Shown here in pieces: positions 33,202 to 41,734 of a stretch of DNA of 48,589 nt (position 1 is the stretch's first letter; each line of letters opens with the position of its first letter). This stretch comes from Winogradskyella sp. (GTDB taxonomy: Bacteria; Bacteroidota; Bacteroidia; Flavobacteriales; Flavobacteriaceae). Where the stretch lies: assembly GCA_028383925.1 (NCBI GenBank), contig JAOEWO010000017.1, positions 1 through 48,589 on the forward strand, given 5' to 3'. Made by a program: the position numbers and the translations under genes. Under the pieces are notes generated by a model that searched no databases, was not told the origin of the DNA, and saw only the letters and a list, made by a program, of their open reading frames with translations.

Positions 33202-34491
33202 ATGGATAAACAAATTGAATTAACAACTAAAATAATTGAATACCTTAATAAACATGCTAAATATGCCCTCTTAAGAAATTATGAAGGGTTACCTGAAATA
33301 AACTCAAGTAGAGATATAGATATCGTTATTGATAAAAAAGATTTTTTTCATAGAAAAAAAGAACTTGAAGCGATGATCCTTTCGTCTAATTATAGAATTT
33401 TCACTTATTATTTAAGTGATAGAATGATTACTTACATCTTGATTAATTCTGAATTTGAATTTTTACAATTTGATTTCTTTTTTAAAACGTCTATTCATGG
33501 AATTATTCTAATAAAATCAAATGATTTATTAGGGAGTCGAGAGTTTAACGGAAAACTATATCATGTTTCAAAGGAGTATGAATTTTTGGATAAATATATT
33601 TATTTAAAATCTCTAAACCTTGATTTTCCTTCGAAATACAAAGATACGCGAGAAAGTGTTTTGAGTAATGAGAAGAATTTTGATATCACAATAAGTAAAT
33701 CCTTTGGAATTAAATCATTCTCCAAATTAGAATCGCTCTCATCTAAAAAACTACTTACTAAGTTGTTTTTTAAAAATTTTGTTGGTAATATTTTTTCTGT
33801 CCTTAATAATATTTATTTGCAGTTGTGTAATTTACTTAATTCACAAGGTGTATCAATATCATTTACTGGGCCAGACGGTGTAGGTAAAACAACGGTAATT
33901 GATAAATTAATACACCTACTGACTAGCCATCATTCAGAAGTGCATTTATTCCATCATCGCCCCACTGTTATTGGTAACATAAGTAATGTTGCTAAAGAAA
34001 TAGGTGTTTTGGAAAAAATAAATGATAATTATACTGAGCCGCATAGAGGTAAAAAGAAGGGGGTTTTCAGTTCATTTTTAAGACTTTGCTATTATAGTGT
34101 AGATTATATATTTGGTTATTGGCTAAAAATAAAAAAACCCTTGTTTAGACGGGAGGTTGTGATTTTTGATCGTTATTATACCGATATCATTGCAGATAGC
34201 CGCAGAAGCAGTATTTATCTTAATCGTAAATTTCTCTATTATTGGGGGAAAGTATTTATTCCTAAAATGAATTATAATTTCTTATTCACTGCTGATGTTG
34301 ATGTTATACTTGGCAGGAAGCAGGAGTTAGACAAAAAGGGAATAGAGGATATTAATTCAAAACTAAATTATTTATCAAATAAAAAAGGTTATTATTTAAT
34401 TAAAAACAATGGCACTGCAGATGAGGCTATAAAGAAAATTTTCACGATTCTAATTAAAAATCAACATTCAAAGAATTTAAAAAGACTATAA
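33202..34491 (+). CDS. Nucleotidyltransferase-like/thymidylate-kinase-like fusion
   Basis: A 429-residue two-part protein. Residues 1-150 include ALLRNYEGLPEINSSRDIDIVI, whose RDIDIVI resembles the Asp-x-Asp site of the nucleotidyltransferase fold. Residues 218-425 look like thymidylate kinase: Walker A FTGPDGVGKTT (221-231), and VIFDRYYTDII (320-330) with the DRY motif. A LID-like basic segment follows around GRKQELDKKG. Because it is inside a polysaccharide operon and has an extra domain, it is unlikely to be the housekeeping tmk. It may phosphorylate a sugar or glycan-linked compound; this is inference. It starts four bases after the GT2 gene. Confidence 0.65.
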   Translation: MDKQIELTTKIIEYLNKHAKYALLRNYEGLPEINSSRDIDIVIDKKDFFHRKKELEAMILSSNYRIFTYYLSDRMITYILINSEFEFLQFDFFFKTSIHGIILIKSNDLLGSREFNGKLYHVSKEYEFLDKYIYLKSLNLDFPSKYKDTRESVLSNEKNFDITISKSFGIKSFSKLESLSSKKLLTKLFFKNFVGNIFSVLNNIYLQLCNLLNSQGVSISFTGPDGVGKTTVIDKLIHLLTSHHSEVHLFHHRPTVIGNISNVAKEIGVLEKINDNYTEPHRGKKKGVFSSFLRLCYYSVDYIFGYWLKIKKPLFRREVVIFDRYYTDIIADSRRSSIYLNRKFLYYWGKVFIPKMNYNFLFTADVDVILGRKQELDKKGIEDINSKLNYLSNKKGYYLIKNNGTADEAIKKIFTILIKNQHSKNLKRL

Positions 34492-34597
34492 CAATAATGA
34501 TTTTGACTAAAAATATAAACATTAAAACAGTTTATTATTTGGTTCTTAAATTATTGATTGAAAATCTTTTAGTTCATAAATAAAAAAACAATAAATT

Positions 34598-35437
34598 ATG
34601 ATTGCTTTTATTCATACATATAAAACAGCAGGAACGTCAATAAAGTGGATATTTAGAAGTTCATATGGTTTAAGGCATCTGGATATCACAAAATGGGATG
34701 AATCTAAAATACCTCATGATTCACGTATTCTTCATAGTCCTGACCCAATAAATTCTGTTGATTTAAAAAGAGTTATTAAATATATGCCTCATGTTAAATC
34801 TATATTGGGACATGAGGTCATGGGCTTTTCAGACCTAGAAAAAGTTATGCCAGATATTCAATATTGTACTTTTATGAGAGACCCTATTAAACAAACAGCT
34901 TCCTGGTTCCAATATTTAATTAATGTTGGTAATAGAAAAGAATTAGATTTTAAAAGTTATATGAAATCTGAATTTCCAAAAAACAGGCAAGTGAAGATGA
35001 TTGCGGGAAAAGAGGATTTGGATACTGCCCTAAAAATCATTAAAGAAAAAAAAATATTTATGGGATTGACAGAGAGATTTGATGAGTCCTTATTATTATT
35101 CAAAAAACTATATTGTCCTTCCTTATCAATAAGTTATTCTAGAAGAGGTATTGCAACGGATAAATCCATTTTTAATGAGTTACTTGAAGATGAAGAAACA
35201 TATCAAATATTGTTAGATTCCACAAAACTTGACAGAAAACTTTATGACATAGTACAAAACGAAATTTTCCCAAATTACCTAAATTTATATGGTAATGAAA
35301 TGGAAGCAGACTTGAAACATTTTAAGGAAGAAAAAAAGAAATTTAATATGACTAATGTTAATTTGTCAAGAATACAGTCAAAGTATCTTTTTCAGAAGGT
35401 TTTAGTTAAGTCTTACAGAAATGGTGTTCTTAAATAA
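34598..35437 (+). CDS. Sulfotransferase family protein
   Basis: A 279-residue member of the sulfotransferase superfamily of the type seen in heparan/dermatan 2-O or chondroitin-like enzymes. The N-terminus IAFIHTYKTAGTSIKWIF begins with the 5'-phosphosulfate loop (Lys9, Gly12, Thr13, Ser14). TFMRDPIKQTASWFQYL is the 3'-phosphate site (Arg94, Asp95, Ser102). SILGHEVMGF and FMGLTERFDESLLLF further support the family. It is the third sulfotransferase in the window. The 106-base gap before it is the widest inside this stretch. Confidence 0.8.
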   Translation: MIAFIHTYKTAGTSIKWIFRSSYGLRHLDITKWDESKIPHDSRILHSPDPINSVDLKRVIKYMPHVKSILGHEVMGFSDLEKVMPDIQYCTFMRDPIKQTASWFQYLINVGNRKELDFKSYMKSEFPKNRQVKMIAGKEDLDTALKIIKEKKIFMGLTERFDESLLLFKKLYCPSLSISYSRRGIATDKSIFNELLEDEETYQILLDSTKLDRKLYDIVQNEIFPNYLNLYGNEMEADLKHFKEEKKKFNMTNVNLSRIQSKYLFQKVLVKSYRNGVLK

Positions 35438-35572
35438 ATTATCTTTAAATATAATTCAACTTGTCAAAAAAAGTTAAAATTACCGATATTGTGGCGATAC
35501 GTTTTTATATCCTCGTTGTTCCTCATCTATTCTCACGAAACAACCATCAAAAAAACAAAATATGTTTAGATT

Positions 35573-36805
35573 ATGGGACAAAAGCGTACTAAAATTTTCA
35601 TTTCAGCTTATGCTTGTGAACCCAATTTAGGCTCAGAGATTGGTGTGGGTTGGCATTGGGTATTAGAAATGTCAAAATATTTTGAACTTTGGGTGCTTAC
35701 GCGTAAAAGTAATCAAGAAACTATAGAAACATGGTTAACTGAAAATCCAAACTATAAAAATATTCATTTTATTTACTTTGATTTACCCTATTATTTACGT
35801 TTTTGGAAAAAAGGGTTACGTGGGGTGCGTACCTATTATAATATCTGGCAATGGTGTACTAATAGTATTGTAAAAAAGACCATGTTCGGAAATAAGATTA
35901 AAATTTTTCATCATTTAACCTATGGCAATGCCTTATGGTCTGTGAGTAGTTATGGGAAAAAACAATTTTTTATTTGGGGTCCAACAGGAGGTACAGAAAT
36001 TATTGCCAAAGATTTTTCGAAGCACTACGAATTGAAAGGAAGAGGGATTGAAAGTTTGCGACGGTTTGTGGTAAAAAGTTTGGCTTATAACCCAGGTTTT
36101 AAAAATAGATGTAAACATGCCAATTTGATTTTATCTAAAACAGAAGTGCATAAAGAAAGTATTCCCGCTAAGTATAGAACGAAAGCCATTTTATTTACAG
36201 ATGTTGCTGTTGATGATTTTGAAGTTGAAAATTATACCTTTGAAAAGCAAAGTGCTCTATTGAAATATATAGTGGTTGGCAGATTAGATCCTTGGCGTGG
36301 TTTTGATATATTGATTGAAGCGTTTGCAAAAGCGGTTAAAAAGAACGCCAACATACAACTTCAAATTGTTGGGAAAGGTATGGATTTGAATCGCTTGCAA
36401 AATTTGATTCAAAATCGTGATATGTCAAATCATATTAAAATGATTGGTGAAGTACCTATGGAAACATATAAACAATTAATGAGAGAAACTGATGTTGTTG
36501 TAAACCCATGCTTAAAAGAAGGGGCCGTTACAACGGCTTTCGATTCCATGGCATTGGGTAAACCTCTTATTTGTATTGACACCACAGGGTATACCCGCTA
36601 TTTTTCAAAAGAATATGCCATTGTCATCCCTAAACAAAATAGAGAAAAAACAATTTTAGCTTTAAAAGATGCTATTTTAAAATTGACGAATCCCGTTGAA
36701 AGAGAACAGCTTGGAAGGCATGCTCAAAAAATGGGCGCAAAATTTACTTGGGAGAACAGAGGTAAAGAAATTTATAAAGCAATCACCAAGGCTTATGATG
36801 CATAA
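35573..36805 (+). CDS. Glycosyltransferase family 4 protein
   Basis: A 410-residue GT-B enzyme. The N-terminal domain starts IFISAYACEPNLGSEIGVGW, typical of one GT4 branch. The C-terminal nucleotide-sugar domain has YIVVGRLDPWRGFDILIEAF (about residue 225 on) and the EGAVTTAFDSMALGKPLI region in place of the usual EX7E. It acts at the inner face of the membrane. Donor unknown. It is separated by 135 bases from the sulfotransferase gene and followed by the APH-like gene. Confidence 0.87.
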   Translation: MGQKRTKIFISAYACEPNLGSEIGVGWHWVLEMSKYFELWVLTRKSNQETIETWLTENPNYKNIHFIYFDLPYYLRFWKKGLRGVRTYYNIWQWCTNSIVKKTMFGNKIKIFHHLTYGNALWSVSSYGKKQFFIWGPTGGTEIIAKDFSKHYELKGRGIESLRRFVVKSLAYNPGFKNRCKHANLILSKTEVHKESIPAKYRTKAILFTDVAVDDFEVENYTFEKQSALLKYIVVGRLDPWRGFDILIEAFAKAVKKNANIQLQIVGKGMDLNRLQNLIQNRDMSNHIKMIGEVPMETYKQLMRETDVVVNPCLKEGAVTTAFDSMALGKPLICIDTTGYTRYFSKEYAIVIPKQNREKTILALKDAILKLTNPVEREQLGRHAQKMGAKFTWENRGKEIYKAITKAYDA

Positions 36806-36844
36806 AAATCAGGATGACCATTATTCTAAATATAATTTAAAGCA

Positions 36845-37936
36845 TTGAAAAACTATTTTTTCTTACTTTCTGTTAACCATGGGGCTACGTATATTTTTAA
36901 TACCAGTCATTGGTCTGCGATTAAGGAGTCGTTAAAATTTTATAGAGCCTATACACTAAAAGGTAAACTTCAAAAAAGTATCTTAACCTATTTTTTATTT
37001 GTAATTGGTAAGTTTTTTCCATTTATTTGTAAATCTAAAGATGCCATAAAAATATATTTGAAGGAAAATATAAACCAAGATGTAGACTTTAATTTAGATG
37101 AAAATAGTTCAGTTTTAATTTCTCCAACCCGAGATAAAGTTATTGTGAATCATCATACACAATATTTTCATAAATTCGCTTTTGGTAAGAGTTTTATAAA
37201 GGTTCAAAATGAAAGTGCCATATACAAATTATTGCAAAACTCAAAAGAATTTCAAGTAGCAAGTGTCATGGATTTAAAAATAGATGAGCAACTAAGCGCT
37301 TGTCATTTTAAATTGTTAAATCCACCTGTAAACACAGGCCATAAACTTTTAGAAATTGATAATTTACCTGAGATCTTAGTTGAGTTTTTTAATTCTACCC
37401 CTCATAAGAAAACAGTTACCCTTGTTGATTATATAGAAGACCTTTTAAAAAGGTTTCATTCTTTAAATATGGAGCCTATAAATAGCTTAACAAGTTATTT
37501 GGTAAAAATTCAAAAAGAGTATGATACAGAAACCATGCCTTTGGGTTTGGTACATCGTGATTTTAAACCTTGGAATATCTTACTAAGAGATTCCGTTTTG
37601 ATATTTGATTTTGAAGAGGCTATTATTGCTGGGCCGCCTTTAGAGGATATATTAAATTATTATATAGATCCTATAATCCGGTATCAATCTGCAATTCAGG
37701 TTTATAATATGCTCTATTATAAAGAAAAAGTGACGGAATACACTTCCTATCTCAAACTTTTAAATGTAACAATGACGTTTGAAGTGCTTCTGGTGACTTA
37801 TGTATTAGAGCGTATTATCTATTGGACAAAGGAAGATGAATTAGACACAGTAATGCATTATAAAAATTTATTAAACCATATTTTACTAAATACTAAACCT
37901 AGTGAAAAAATATATTTTTGTTCATCTTTTAAATGA
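36845..37936 (+). CDS. Aminoglycoside-phosphotransferase/choline-kinase-like protein
   Basis: A 363-residue protein with the kinase fold of the APH family. LGLVHRDFKPWNILLR (about 233-248) holds the Brenner-type HxD...N catalytic loop with Asp239, and IFDFEEA (253-259) has the metal-binding Asp255. The upstream part lacks a clear P-loop motif, as in many APH relatives. A TTG at 36845 is the only plausible start: an in-frame stop lies 12 bases upstream and the next ATG is far inside. It may phosphorylate a sugar or polyol of the polymer; this is inference. Its end overlaps the next gene by 35 bases. Confidence 0.7.
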   Translation: MKNYFFLLSVNHGATYIFNTSHWSAIKESLKFYRAYTLKGKLQKSILTYFLFVIGKFFPFICKSKDAIKIYLKENINQDVDFNLDENSSVLISPTRDKVIVNHHTQYFHKFAFGKSFIKVQNESAIYKLLQNSKEFQVASVMDLKIDEQLSACHFKLLNPPVNTGHKLLEIDNLPEILVEFFNSTPHKKTVTLVDYIEDLLKRFHSLNMEPINSLTSYLVKIQKEYDTETMPLGLVHRDFKPWNILLRDSVLIFDFEEAIIAGPPLEDILNYYIDPIIRYQSAIQVYNMLYYKEKVTEYTSYLKLLNVTMTFEVLLVTYVLERIIYWTKEDELDTVMHYKNLLNHILLNTKPSEKIYFCSSFK

Positions 37937-38987
37937 TTTTAGTGGTAGCCCAAAGGTGTTATCACAAATCATTCAGGCAGTTCAGAAAAAAGGGATGGCG
38001 CTAGAACTCTATACCGGTAAAAGTGAATCTGGTTTTTTATCTGGGCTAACCCAAAACCATCATCAATACTTTTATAAGCGGTCAGAGCATAAATGGTTAA
38101 CTTTAGTGACCTTTTTAAGTTCACAGCTTATATTATTTTTTAAGTTATTAAAATATATAAATAAAGATGTGGTGTTCTATGTAAACACCATGTTGCCCTT
38201 TGGTGCAGCATTGGCTGGTTTTGTAATGCGTAAACCCGTTATTTATCATGTACACGAAATAAGCTTAACCCCTTTAGCCTTGAAACACTTTTTAAGAGGG
38301 GTTATACGGCTAACTGCTCAAAAAATAATTTTTGTATCTAATGCAGTAAGATCATCAGAACAGTTTTTAGAAAAAAAAGAATACGTGGTCTATAATGCGC
38401 TATCAAATGCTTTTGTAAATAATGCGCTAAATCAAAATAACATAAAGACTAAAGACCCTTTTAACGTACTGATGCTAGCCTCATTAAAAGCCTATAAAGG
38501 GTTACAAGAGTTTGTTGAAATAGCCACATTATTAGAACCAAATAAACATATATCCTTTACACTAATAATTAATGCGACTCATAAAGAGGTAGATATCTAT
38601 TTTAGAAATAAAAACTTAACAAAAAATATTAAAATTTATTCGAGTCAAAGCGATGTTATTCCTTTTTATCATAAGGCAAGCCTAGTTTTAAATTTATCTC
38701 ATGTAGATGCTTGGGTAGAAACTTTTGGTTTAACTATAGTAGAGGCCATGGCTTTTGGAATTCCCGTAATTGTGCCTCCAGTTGGTGGTCCGACAGAGAT
38801 TGTTACAGATGGTGTTGAGGGGTATTTAATCTCATCTCATGATACAAACAATATTGCTAAAAAAATAAAAGATTTATCTTTAAATACAGATATTTGGTCA
38901 CGTCTTTCAGAGAATGCTTTGTTGCGCTCAAAATATTTTAATCAAGAAACCTTTGAAAAGGAAATTATAAACGTTTTAAATGCTTAA
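37902..38987 (+). CDS. Glycosyltransferase family 4 protein
   Basis: A 361-residue GT-B glycosyltransferase. KYIFVHLLNDFSGSPKVLSQ opens the acceptor domain, and KPVIYHVHEISLTP lies in its middle. The donor domain has LMLASLKAYKGLQEFVEIA and the EX7E-type region ETFGLTIVEAMAFGIPVIVP with PVGGPTEIVTDG. A GTG at 37902 is the likely start, since the first strand begins directly after it; it overlaps the previous gene by 35 bases. It overlaps the next gene by eight bases. Confidence 0.88.
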   Translation: MKKYIFVHLLNDFSGSPKVLSQIIQAVQKKGMALELYTGKSESGFLSGLTQNHHQYFYKRSEHKWLTLVTFLSSQLILFFKLLKYINKDVVFYVNTMLPFGAALAGFVMRKPVIYHVHEISLTPLALKHFLRGVIRLTAQKIIFVSNAVRSSEQFLEKKEYVVYNALSNAFVNNALNQNNIKTKDPFNVLMLASLKAYKGLQEFVEIATLLEPNKHISFTLIINATHKEVDIYFRNKNLTKNIKIYSSQSDVIPFYHKASLVLNLSHVDAWVETFGLTIVEAMAFGIPVIVPPVGGPTEIVTDGVEGYLISSHDTNNIAKKIKDLSLNTDIWSRLSENALLRSKYFNQETFEKEIINVLNA

Positions 38988-40056
38988 AAAAATAGCGATC
39001 ATCGGCACGGTAGGGCTGCCATCAAATTATGGTGGTTTTGAGACATTAACAGAATACTTAACCAAAGATCTTGGCGATAAGTTTGATATCACTGTATTCT
39101 GCAGTAGTACATCTTATAAAACAAAATTAAAAACACATAACAATGCCAAACTAAAATACTTGCCCTTAAACGCCAATGGTATAGAAAGTATTTTGTATGA
39201 TATCGTTTCTATACTTTATGCTCTTTTATTTGCGGATACTTTATTGATTTTGGGTGTGTCTGGTTGTGTTGTGTTGCCTGTAGCTAAATTAATATCATCA
39301 AAAAAAATTATTGTTAATATTGATGGGTTAGAATGGAAACGTGCCAAGTGGGGCAAGGGTGCCAAATGGTTTTTAAAGTTTTCAGAAAAAATAGCAGTCA
39401 AGTATGCAGACACAATTATTACAGATAATAAAGTCATTCAAGATTATGTGCAAGAACAATACAACGTTAGGAGTGTTTTAATTGCTTATGGCGGTGATCA
39501 TACTAAAAAAGAAATATTTACAGAAAATGTATTAAAACGGTACTCTTTTCTAACAGAAGATTATGCTTTTAAAGTTTGTAGAATTGAACCAGAAAATAAC
39601 ATACACATTATTTTAGAAGCTTTCGCTAATTATCCTGTCTTGCCAATAGTTGTTATTGGTAACTGGGAGAATAATGTATATAGTAAAGATTTAAAAATAC
39701 AATTTAAGAGGTATGCTCATATTCATTTATTAGACCCTATATACGATCAAGTCATGCTAAACCAGATACGAAGTAATTGCTCCGTTTATATACATGGGCA
39801 TAGTGCTGGTGGCACCAACCCATCGCTGGTAGAAGCTATGTATCTAGAATTACCTGTTTTTGCTTATAATGTGTCTTATAACAGAGAGACCACTAAAAAT
39901 AAGGCGACTTATTTTAAGGATGCAACTGCGCTACAACTAATTCTTAGTAAAATTAATCCTGAAATGCTTAAAATTAATGCAGAGGCCATGCATAAAATCG
40001 CTAAGGTTAATTATAATTGGGTTAAAATAACAGACGCATATGCTAGCTTATTTTAA
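38980..40056 (+). CDS. GT4/DUF1972-type glycosyltransferase, rhamnosyltransferase-like
   Basis: A 358-residue protein of the DUF1972 group (PF09314 N-terminal domain). KIAIIGTVGLPSNYGGFETL is the diagnostic start, and IVNIDGLEWKRAKWG is the second hallmark. The C-terminal donor domain has FKVCRIEPENNIHIILEAF and HGHSAGGTNPSLVEAMYLELP. Members often transfer rhamnose in capsule clusters, consistent with rfbBACD here but unproven. It closes the tightly packed run begun at 35573; a 480-base gap follows. Confidence 0.88.
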   Translation: MLKKIAIIGTVGLPSNYGGFETLTEYLTKDLGDKFDITVFCSSTSYKTKLKTHNNAKLKYLPLNANGIESILYDIVSILYALLFADTLLILGVSGCVVLPVAKLISSKKIIVNIDGLEWKRAKWGKGAKWFLKFSEKIAVKYADTIITDNKVIQDYVQEQYNVRSVLIAYGGDHTKKEIFTENVLKRYSFLTEDYAFKVCRIEPENNIHIILEAFANYPVLPIVVIGNWENNVYSKDLKIQFKRYAHIHLLDPIYDQVMLNQIRSNCSVYIHGHSAGGTNPSLVEAMYLELPVFAYNVSYNRETTKNKATYFKDATALQLILSKINPEMLKINAEAMHKIAKVNYNWVKITDAYASLF

Positions 40057-40534
40057 TTGAAAAGATCTTCAAAATTGAGCTATTTATAGTTGAATTATTT
40101 GGCAGATATTTCAAAGTCGTTATTTCAGTTTTTGGTGGTGTTAATAGAGAGACCCTGTGCACGTACCTTACATGATACAAAGCGATAATGCCGGGCGCAC
40201 AGTAGTCATAACAATTAGCACCAATTAATAAGTCGCTGTTCATTTAAAAAACATGACTTTAAATGATTTTGTATTAGGAGATAATATACCGTTATAGATA
40301 GACTAAGAAAACTACTACTAGAATAGGGAATTTAAATTATAATACATAATTAGTCAATAATAAATGAGCAGCCCTATTGTTTTTTTAATTTGCACTTAAA
40401 TCGGTATTAGATGCAGTCTTTACTAACCAAAAAGAATAATTGATTAGGGTCGCCTTAATGGGGTTTTAGGATATGCTTCTAATACGTTTGTTAGTGGACC
40501 CAAAGTAGTTAAATTAATTTATTATATTTTAAAT
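40057..40534. other. Gap before wecB, no recognised gene
   Basis: No intact gene. The plus frame of wecB stays open upstream to a stop at 40445, reading RLNGVLGYASNTFVSG and on, but this part does not resemble WecB or any family I know. It could be a junction left by recombination. A 66-codon minus frame at 40043-40243 has no family features. No promoter could be placed with confidence. Confidence 0.4.
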
Positions 40535-41635
40535 ATTTACAACATCACAATTATAGCAGGTGCAAGACCCAATTTTATGAAGATTGCACCCATAATTCAT
40601 GCCATAGAAAAGACAAAAACTACCGGAAGCACCTTAGATTACCGTTTGGTACATGCGGGGCAACACTACGACAACAACATGTCTGGTACGTTTTTTCAAC
40701 AATTACAAATACCAGAACCCCATGTTAACTTAGCGTGCAGTGGCGGTACACAAGCCGAGCAGACTGCCGCCATATTAGTGGCTTTTGAAAAAGAGCTACT
40801 AGCCAACCCAGCAGATTTCGTTCTTGTTGTGGGTGATGTTACCTCTACCATGGCTTGTGCTTTGGTGGCTCAAAAATTACACACCAAAGTCGCCCACGTA
40901 GAAGGGGGTATTCGCTCTAATGATTGGAGCATGCCCGAAGAAATAAACCGTTTGGTTACCGATAGTATTACCAATTATTTTTTTACAACCTCTGCAACAG
41001 CAAATACAAATTTGAAGCAAAGTGGTGTAAAAGACAATCAGATATTTTTTGTGGGCAATACCATGATCGATACCTTGTTAAAACAACGTCCTAATTTTAA
41101 ACCACCAAAGCTTTGGGACGCTTTACATTTACAAGAAAAAGGCTATATTGTAATAACACTACATAGACCAGCTAATGTTGATGAAGAAAGTCTGTTAAAA
41201 GACATGATTCATCAAATTATTATAAACTCTGAAGAGGTGCCTCTAATATTCCCGGTACATCCCAGAACCGCTAAAATTTTAGAGCACTTAGATATTGTAC
41301 ACCCACGATTACATACTGTTGCACCTTTGGGGTATTTAGAATTTAATTATTTGGTAGAACACGCCAAAATGGTCATTACTGATTCTGGTGGTATTACAGA
41401 AGAAGCATCGGTAATGCATGTGCCCTGTATGACACTACGAGACAACACCGAGCGTCCCGAAACTATTACCTTAGGGACTAACGAGCTGGTGGGTACAGAT
41501 CCGGCAAATATTCAGTTTTATTTAAAAAAGTTGTTTTTAAATGATTGGAAGTTAGGAAATTATATACCTTTGTGGGACGGAAAAACAGCCGACAGAATTG
41601 TTGAAGTGCTTTTAGGTTTTACAAAATTAAAGTAA
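40535..41635 (+). CDS. wecB: UDP-N-acetylglucosamine 2-epimerase (non-hydrolysing)
   Basis: A 366-residue enzyme (from the suggested start) that interconverts UDP-GlcNAc and UDP-ManNAc. TIIAGARPNFMKIAPI is the conserved N-terminus holding the UDP-binding Arg and the catalytic-site Lys. VHAGQHYDNNMSGTFF, VVGDVTSTMACALVA, HVEGGIRSNDWSMPEE and ITDSGGITEEASV are further WecB motifs. There is no ATG, GTG or TTG before residue 15. An ATT at 40535 stands exactly where family members have ATG, giving (M)YNITIIAGARPNF. The first ATG, at 40577, would cut off the GARPNF loop. ATT initiation, a sequence error or loss of function are the options. It precedes the second WecA-like gene. Confidence 0.87.
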   Translation: MYNITIIAGARPNFMKIAPIIHAIEKTKTTGSTLDYRLVHAGQHYDNNMSGTFFQQLQIPEPHVNLACSGGTQAEQTAAILVAFEKELLANPADFVLVVGDVTSTMACALVAQKLHTKVAHVEGGIRSNDWSMPEEINRLVTDSITNYFFTTSATANTNLKQSGVKDNQIFFVGNTMIDTLLKQRPNFKPPKLWDALHLQEKGYIVITLHRPANVDEESLLKDMIHQIIINSEEVPLIFPVHPRTAKILEHLDIVHPRLHTVAPLGYLEFNYLVEHAKMVITDSGGITEEASVMHVPCMTLRDNTERPETITLGTNELVGTDPANIQFYLKKLFLNDWKLGNYIPLWDGKTADRIVEVLLGFTKLK

Positions 41636-41699
41636 CAAATCAATTTATAAATAATAAATGTGTATTTTGTTAAGTTATTTCTTACAAATTCCCCTTAAC

Positions 41700-41720
41700 C
41701 AAGTATTGCCTAGATACTTG
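41700..41720. promoter_or_regulatory. Short inverted repeat before the second WecA-like gene
   Basis: CAAGTAT (41700-41706) and ATACTTG (41714-41720) are 7-base arms with a 7-base loop, 14 bases before the ATG at 41735. It could be an operator or leader hairpin. Confidence 0.3.
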
Positions 41721-41734
41721 CATAACACTACATC

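Noticed and set aside
33202..34491. Housekeeping thymidylate kinase
   Set aside because: The protein is about twice the usual length, has an extra N-terminal domain and lies inside a polysaccharide operon.
34498..34584. Short plus frame of 28 codons between the kinase fusion and the sulfotransferase
   Set aside because: Very AT-rich, no conserved features; chance is enough to explain it.
35462..35580. Plus frame starting TTG and reading about 35 codons before the GT4 gene
   Set aside because: Slightly protein-like (KVKITDIVAIRFYILVV) but short and without a match I know; not supported as a gene.
40043..40243. Minus-strand frame of 66 codons before wecB
   Set aside because: No family motif, no promoter, and it overlaps the end of the DUF1972 glycosyltransferase gene.
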